This document shows, piece after piece, positions 59,923 to 64,000 of a stretch of 64,000 bases of DNA. Each line of letters begins with the position of its first letter. Position 1 is the stretch's first letter. The stretch lies in assembly GCF_963931675.1 (NCBI RefSeq), contig NZ_OZ007039.1, positions 1,025,657-1,089,656 of the forward strand. Reading direction: 5' to 3'. The DNA is from an uncultured Alistipes sp. GTDB lineage: Bacteria > Bacteroidota > Bacteroidia > Bacteroidales > Rikenellaceae. The position numbers were made by a program, and so were the translations under genes. Under the pieces are notes generated by a model, which had not been told where the DNA came from, did no database searches, and saw only the letters and a list, made by a program, of their open reading frames with translations.

Positions 59923-61533
59923 ATGAGAAAACCGTCCCTTTCCGCCATCCTCGGTGTCGCGACCTGTCTCGTTCTCTTCTGTGCCTGCCGCAAAGACGGC
60001 AACGAACAGGTATTCGACGAACTGGATCGGGTCATCAGTCAGAAATCCTGCTACGCAGAGCGTTTCAACCGACAGGCCGATTCGCTGCGCCGGAGACTCG
60101 GCGCTGCACCCGACGACACGTCAAGATGGCAAATGGCCCACCACCTGTTCAACGCCTACATCACCTACGACATCGACTCCGCCGCCCGTTACTCCGAACT
60201 GATGTACCGTTATGCCGCCGCAACCGGCGACCGGGAGATGCAGTTCCTCTCGACAACCTGCGATGCCGGGGTGCAGATCGCCCGCAACAATGTCGGAAGA
60301 GCCTACAAACTGATCCTCTCGCTCGATACGGTCGGCATCAACAAACGCATGCGGGCGAATTACTATACACAGCAGATGGCGATTTTCGGACGGCTCGCCG
60401 CCTCGGAAGGCCCCGAAGAGCAGCAGGCAAAATATACCGATTCTCTCGTCCGGCTGCGCCACACGCGCATCGGCTTCGACGGACACTCGTACGTCACCCG
60501 CCAACGACTCCGGGCCCTCGAACTCATGGACATGCACCGCTATGACGAGGCGCTGGAGATTCTGCTGCCGCTCTACGACCCCGAAAAGTACAACAACCGC
60601 ACGCTCGCCCGCATCGCCTACAACATCGCCAACGCCTATGAGGCGCTCGGCGATCGGGAGCAGAACAAGTTATGGCTCGCCACAACGGCGATTTCGGACC
60701 TCCAGACCCCGGTCCGCGAGTACCTCTCGCTGTACAACCTGGCGCTGCTGATGTTCGAGGAGAAAGATATGGAGCGCGCGGCGCGTTATATCCAGTGCAC
60801 GATGTCCGACATGCTGGAGTGCAACTACAACACCCGCATCCTCCATTCCAGCCAGGCCGAGATGATCATCAACCAGGCCGTCGTCTACAGCATCAACTCT
60901 CGCAGCCGCATCCTGACCGTCATGATATACATCTTCATGGCACTGTGCGCCATCATCCTGCTGTTGCTCATGTATACCCTGCAGCAGCACCGGAAGCTGC
61001 AGCAGACCAACAGGCAGCTCAACGAGTGGAACGAGCAGATCCGCCAGCTGAACGACAGCCTGCGCGACGCCAACAGGATCAAGAACAACTACGTGTTCCG
61101 CTACATGCACCTGGCCACACAGTACATCGGCCGGGTCGATCAATATCGGGACGAATTGCGGAAAACGGCAAAAAAAGAGGGGCCCGAGGCCCTGATGCGC
61201 AAGTTGCGGTCGCCGTCGGATGTCGACCGCGACTACCGGGACTTCTACCGGATTTTCGACGAGACGTTCCTCGGCATCTTCCCCGATTTCATCGAGCAGG
61301 TCAACGCCCTGCTCGAAGAGTCGGCCCGTTTCCCCGTACGTGCCGACAAGACGCTGCCCACCGAACTGCGGATCCTGGCCGTCATGCGGCTCGGAATTAC
61401 CGACAGCGGACATATCGCCAGCTTCCTCAACTGCGCTTCGACGACCGTCTACACCTACCGCACCAGATTGCGCAACTCGGCGCTCGGGGCGCGCAACGAA
61501 TTCGAAAAACAGGTGCGGCTCATCGGCTTCTGA
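59923..61533 (+). CDS. Membrane-bound DUF6377 transcriptional regulator
   Basis: 536 residues. A signal sequence (about 1-22, with cysteines at 20 and 22) precedes a helical TPR-like periplasmic region (about 30-325). A transmembrane helix (about 331-353), a coiled coil (about 354-390) and a cytoplasmic DUF6377 domain (about 395-536) follow. The DUF6377 domain contains a LuxR-like HTH (about 489-520; GITDSGHIASFLNCASTTVYTYRTRLRN). The layout implies a sensor that passes a periplasmic signal directly to DNA without phosphotransfer. It sits right after PUL 2 with its own promoter and is the best candidate for its regulator. Confidence 0.85.
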   Translation: MRKPSLSAILGVATCLVLFCACRKDGNEQVFDELDRVISQKSCYAERFNRQADSLRRRLGAAPDDTSRWQMAHHLFNAYITYDIDSAARYSELMYRYAAATGDREMQFLSTTCDAGVQIARNNVGRAYKLILSLDTVGINKRMRANYYTQQMAIFGRLAASEGPEEQQAKYTDSLVRLRHTRIGFDGHSYVTRQRLRALELMDMHRYDEALEILLPLYDPEKYNNRTLARIAYNIANAYEALGDREQNKLWLATTAISDLQTPVREYLSLYNLALLMFEEKDMERAARYIQCTMSDMLECNYNTRILHSSQAEMIINQAVVYSINSRSRILTVMIYIFMALCAIILLLLMYTLQQHRKLQQTNRQLNEWNEQIRQLNDSLRDANRIKNNYVFRYMHLATQYIGRVDQYRDELRKTAKKEGPEALMRKLRSPSDVDRDYRDFYRIFDETFLGIFPDFIEQVNALLEESARFPVRADKTLPTELRILAVMRLGITDSGHIASFLNCASTTVYTYRTRLRNSALGARNEFEKQVRLIGF

Positions 61534-61593
61534 CCGGCAACCCGGAGGGGAGGGCGAAAGTACACGCCGTGCTCCGATACACCGTCGCAGCCG

Positions 61594-62856
61594 CTACATC
61601 AGCCCCATGCGCTTGCGGGCGAAGGGCATGACCCACGCCGGGGACTGCTGCTTCGACAGCAGGTCACGCATGTATTCCATATAGGGCTCCGTATGGCGGA
61701 AGTAGGCCTTCAGCCCCTCGCAGAGCGAATTCTTGCGGCAGCCGTCCGAACCCGTCTCGAAGCGATGCTTCGGGCATTCGCCCCGGCAGGCGAAGTAGTA
61801 TTTGCAACGCAGGCATTCGGCCGGCAGGGCGTTACGCTTCGCCAGGCCGAAGTCGCGGCGCTTCTTCGAACGGTAGATCTCCGCCAACGGTGTCTCGCGG
61901 ATGTTGCCCAGCAGGTATTCCGGATAGACGAAGTGGTCGCACGAGTAGACATCGCCGTTGTGCTCGACGACCAGCGCATCGCCGCACGTCTCACCCATCG
62001 AGCAGACGCCCGGCTGCACCCCGCACCACTGAGCCAGCGTAGCATCGAACATCTGCACGAAAGTGCGGCCCACATCGCTCACGACCCACTCGTCGAAAAT
62101 GTCGCACAGAAAGCGGCCGTAACCCGCGGCCGTGACCGACCACTCGGCCAGCCGCGCCCCCTCGCGCTCCGGGGAGACGATCAGCGGGCGGTGGAAACCC
62201 GCCACGTCGACGACATGTTCGACGGCAGGCAGGAACTGCATGTATTTGCTGTGCACCGTGTCGCGGAAGAAGCGGTAGATCTCCGCGCCGCGTCCTTCGC
62301 AGAGGCGGTTCACGACGCTCAGCGTGTTGTACTCCACGCCGCCGTGCCGGAACATCGAGATCGTCTGCATCACCCGTTCGAAGGTCGGCCGACCGCCCTT
62401 CGTCACGCGGAACGAATCGTGGATGTCCTGCGGGCCGTCGAGCGAAATCCCCACCAGGAAATTATTTCCTGCGAAAAGATCGCACCACGCCTCATCGACA
62501 AGCGTGCCGTTGGTCTGCAGCGTGTTCTCGATCCGTTTGCCGTCGGCATATTTCTGCTGCAACTCCATCGCCTTGCGGTAAAACTCGATTCCCAGCAGCA
62601 GCGGCTCGCCGCCATGCCAGCAGAACTGAACCGTATCCACCTGGTTGGCCTCGATGTATTGCCGGATGTAGAGTTCCAGCAGCTCGTCGCTCATCACCGC
62701 CTGCCGGCCGCCGTACTGGACGGCCTTGTCCAGGTAGTAGCAGTAATGGCAGTCGAGGTTGCAGGTCGAGCCCGCGGGTTTGAGCATCGTCGAAAAGGCC
62801 ACCGGACCTACCTGCTTCTCGGCGTCCCGGAAGGTGAAAATGTCCTTGTTTTTCAT
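61594..62856 (-). CDS. Anaerobic sulfatase-maturating enzyme (radical SAM/SPASM)
   Basis: 420 residues from ATG 62856 (MKNKDIFTF), which follows a consensus -7 box. The radical SAM motif CNLDCHYC has Cys32, Cys36 and Cys39. GISLDGPQDIHD carries the Asp implicated in catalysis. The C-terminal SPASM cysteines lie in CDHFVYP, ECLRCKYYFACRGEC and later. The sequence closely follows the Bacteroides anSME (ChuR) pattern from recall. Bacterial anSMEs oxidise Cys or Ser of sulfatases to formylglycine, so this enzyme could activate the Ser-type sulfatase at 24491-26188. Confidence 0.93.
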   Translation of the reverse strand: MKNKDIFTFRDAEKQVGPVAFSTMLKPAGSTCNLDCHYCYYLDKAVQYGGRQAVMSDELLELYIRQYIEANQVDTVQFCWHGGEPLLLGIEFYRKAMELQQKYADGKRIENTLQTNGTLVDEAWCDLFAGNNFLVGISLDGPQDIHDSFRVTKGGRPTFERVMQTISMFRHGGVEYNTLSVVNRLCEGRGAEIYRFFRDTVHSKYMQFLPAVEHVVDVAGFHRPLIVSPEREGARLAEWSVTAAGYGRFLCDIFDEWVVSDVGRTFVQMFDATLAQWCGVQPGVCSMGETCGDALVVEHNGDVYSCDHFVYPEYLLGNIRETPLAEIYRSKKRRDFGLAKRNALPAECLRCKYYFACRGECPKHRFETGSDGCRKNSLCEGLKAYFRHTEPYMEYMRDLLSKQQSPAWVMPFARKRMGLM

Positions 62857-62886
62857 CGGAAAATCGCTTTTGGCTGGTTGCAAAGA

Positions 62887-62894
62887 CAAAGATA
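62887..62894 (-). promoter_or_regulatory. Candidate -7 box of the maturase gene
   Basis: TATCTTTG on the minus strand, exact consensus, 30 bp upstream of the start codon. The nearest TTG is about 14 nt away, too close for the normal -33 position. Confidence 0.55.
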
Positions 62895-63022
62895 GGAAAA
62901 GTCGGGCACAAAAAACCACCTCCGCACAGGGTTTTGTCAAGACGCACCGCCTGTTTTACAGGAAAAGAACATTTGTTCGCCAAAATAAAACAGAGAAAAC
63001 CCTCTGACCCCATAAAAAGCAC

Positions 63023-63030
63023 TATCTTTA
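63023..63030 (+). promoter_or_regulatory. Candidate -7 box of the terminal TonB receptor gene
   Basis: TATCTTTA, one mismatch from consensus, 24 bp upstream of the ATG at 63055. Confidence 0.4.
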
Positions 63031-63054
63031 TCACCCGAAACCACTCTCCATACG

Positions 63055-64000
63055 ATGAACCTGCGAAAAACGGCTATTTTAGGCGTCTGGGGGCTGCTCT
63101 TCGTCTCGGGAATCAAAGCCCAGACGGGCGGTGTGCGCTTCCGCGTGGCCGACCGCGCCACACGCGAGGCCGTCATCGGGGCCGTCGCCGAACTGCGCAG
63201 CCGCACCGATTCGCTTGCCGCACCGCTCTACACCGCCTCGGGAACAAACGGAAAGGGGGAGTTTCAACGGGTCCCGGCGGGCAGCTACCGGCTGACCCTC
63301 ACATCATTGGGATACGACTCGCTGCGCCGCGACCTGAAGGTCGGAGAGAATCTCGTCACGCTCGATTCGCTGTGGCTGACGCCCCGCGCCGAGGCCATCG
63401 ACGACGTGGTGATCGAAACTCCCGCACTGCGCTCCTCGGTCCACGGAGACACGCTCTCCTACCACGCCGCAGCCTACAAGGTCGCATTCGGGACCGATGC
63501 CGGGACGCTCCTCTCGAAGATGCCCGGACTGGAGGTCGACGACAGCGGAATCGCCGCCCAGGGGCGATCCATCCAGCGGGTCTATGTCGACGGACGCGAA
63601 TTCTTCGGAAACGACGTCATGTCGGCCGTGCGCAACATCCCCGCCGACATGATCGAGAGCATCGAAATCTACAACTCCCAGGGCGACCAGGCGGAATTCA
63701 CGGGGGTGGATACCGGCGAAGGATTCACCGCCCTGAACATCGTCACACGACCCGACAAGCGCCGCGGAACCTTCGGACGCATCTACGGCGCCTACGGAGT
63801 CCCCGACAAATACATCGGCGGCGGAAATGCCAACATCTTCGACAACGACCGCCGTGTTACCATTATCGGCCTGGCGAACAATGTCAGCCGCCAGAACTTC
63901 TCCTTCGAGGATATTCTCGGAACCACCGAAGAGAAGAACGGCGCCGCCGCAAACAAGAACTTCATGGTCAAACCCCTGGCCGGAATCTCCACGGTCCAGG
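63055..64000 (+). CDS. TonB-dependent receptor, partial (runs off the window)
   Basis: The 315 codons visible are uninterrupted. A signal peptide (about 1-23, ending IKAQ) is followed by a CarboxypepD-reg-like domain (about 25-105; GEFQRVPAGSYRLTLTSLGYDSL). The plug domain shows LLSKMPGLEVDDSGIAAQGRSIQRVYVDGREFFG in outline, and the start of a barrel follows. It lacks the SusC-type GYGT box, so it belongs to the outer-membrane beta-barrel group of TonB receptors rather than SusC. The ligand is unknown. It is divergent from the sulfatase maturase. Confidence 0.88.
   Translation, partial: MNLRKTAILGVWGLLFVSGIKAQTGGVRFRVADRATREAVIGAVAELRSRTDSLAAPLYTASGTNGKGEFQRVPAGSYRLTLTSLGYDSLRRDLKVGENLVTLDSLWLTPRAEAIDDVVIETPALRSSVHGDTLSYHAAAYKVAFGTDAGTLLSKMPGLEVDDSGIAAQGRSIQRVYVDGREFFGNDVMSAVRNIPADMIESIEIYNSQGDQAEFTGVDTGEGFTALNIVTRPDKRRGTFGRIYGAYGVPDKYIGGGNANIFDNDRRVTIIGLANNVSRQNFSFEDILGTTEEKNGAAANKNFMVKPLAGISTVQ

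Overview
The window looks like a chromosome segment of a GC-rich member of the Bacteroidales. An Alistipes-like (Rikenellaceae) gut bacterium is my best guess; this is inference from coding style, since no 16S gene is present. The lineage evidence is two SusC/SusD polysaccharide utilisation loci (PULs), SusE-like and BACON lipoproteins, a hybrid two-component-like regulator, a DUF6377 regulator, a Bat operon, and repeated -7 boxes of the form TAnnTTTG in front of transcription units. High third-position GC produces many long antisense reading frames, which I treat as shadows.

Layout. (1) 133-3741 (-): xylose operon, Nudix-type regulator - xylB - xylA, with a 21-bp dyad operator in the leader. 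(2) 4110-8132 (-): a full-length hybrid two-component (HTCS-like) regulator whose phosphoacceptor His, receiver Asp and ATP-binding boxes are all replaced. (3) 8309-28716 (+): a long divergent PUL: SusC, SusD, SusE-like, GH76, SusE-like, GH125, large SusE/F-like, SusE-GH43 fusion, GH97, Ser-type sulfatase, glutaminase-A-like protein. It ends in a strong terminator facing a convergent GH2 gene (28794-30641, -). GH76 plus GH125 points to an alpha-1,6-mannan backbone. GH92, GH38 and GH99 are absent, and the GH97, GH43 and sulfatase genes suggest non-mannose or sulfated decorations.

(4) 30897-39165: mostly housekeeping: GNAT acetyltransferase, YeiH-type transporter with its LysR regulator, NrnA phosphoesterase, endonuclease III, GT2 glycosyltransferase, and a UvrD/PcrA helicase with a Gly/RGG-rich tail. 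(5) 39571-47503 (+): MoxR - DUF58 - membrane protein - BatC-like TPR - two VWA proteins - SDR - aldehyde dehydrogenase, tightly spaced or overlapping. (6) 47610-48020: RNase P RNA with promoter and terminator. (7) 48065-48646: a gene-free, AT-rich region with four TTTCRA repeats spaced exactly 11 bp and two inverted repeats. (8) 48647-59822 (+): second PUL: two BACON lipoproteins, SusC, SusD, metallophosphoesterase, GH31. It is followed by a separately promoted DUF6377 regulator (59923-61533). (9) 61594-62856 (-): anaerobic sulfatase-maturating radical SAM enzyme, divergent from a TonB-dependent receptor cut by the window end.

Links between genes: the maturase in (9) is the enzyme type that would activate the Ser-type sulfatase in (3). 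The degenerate HTCS probably controls the divergent mannan PUL through GTAC-containing sites between them. The DUF6377 protein is the obvious candidate regulator of PUL 2. Functions are read from motifs and family knowledge only; no database search was run.
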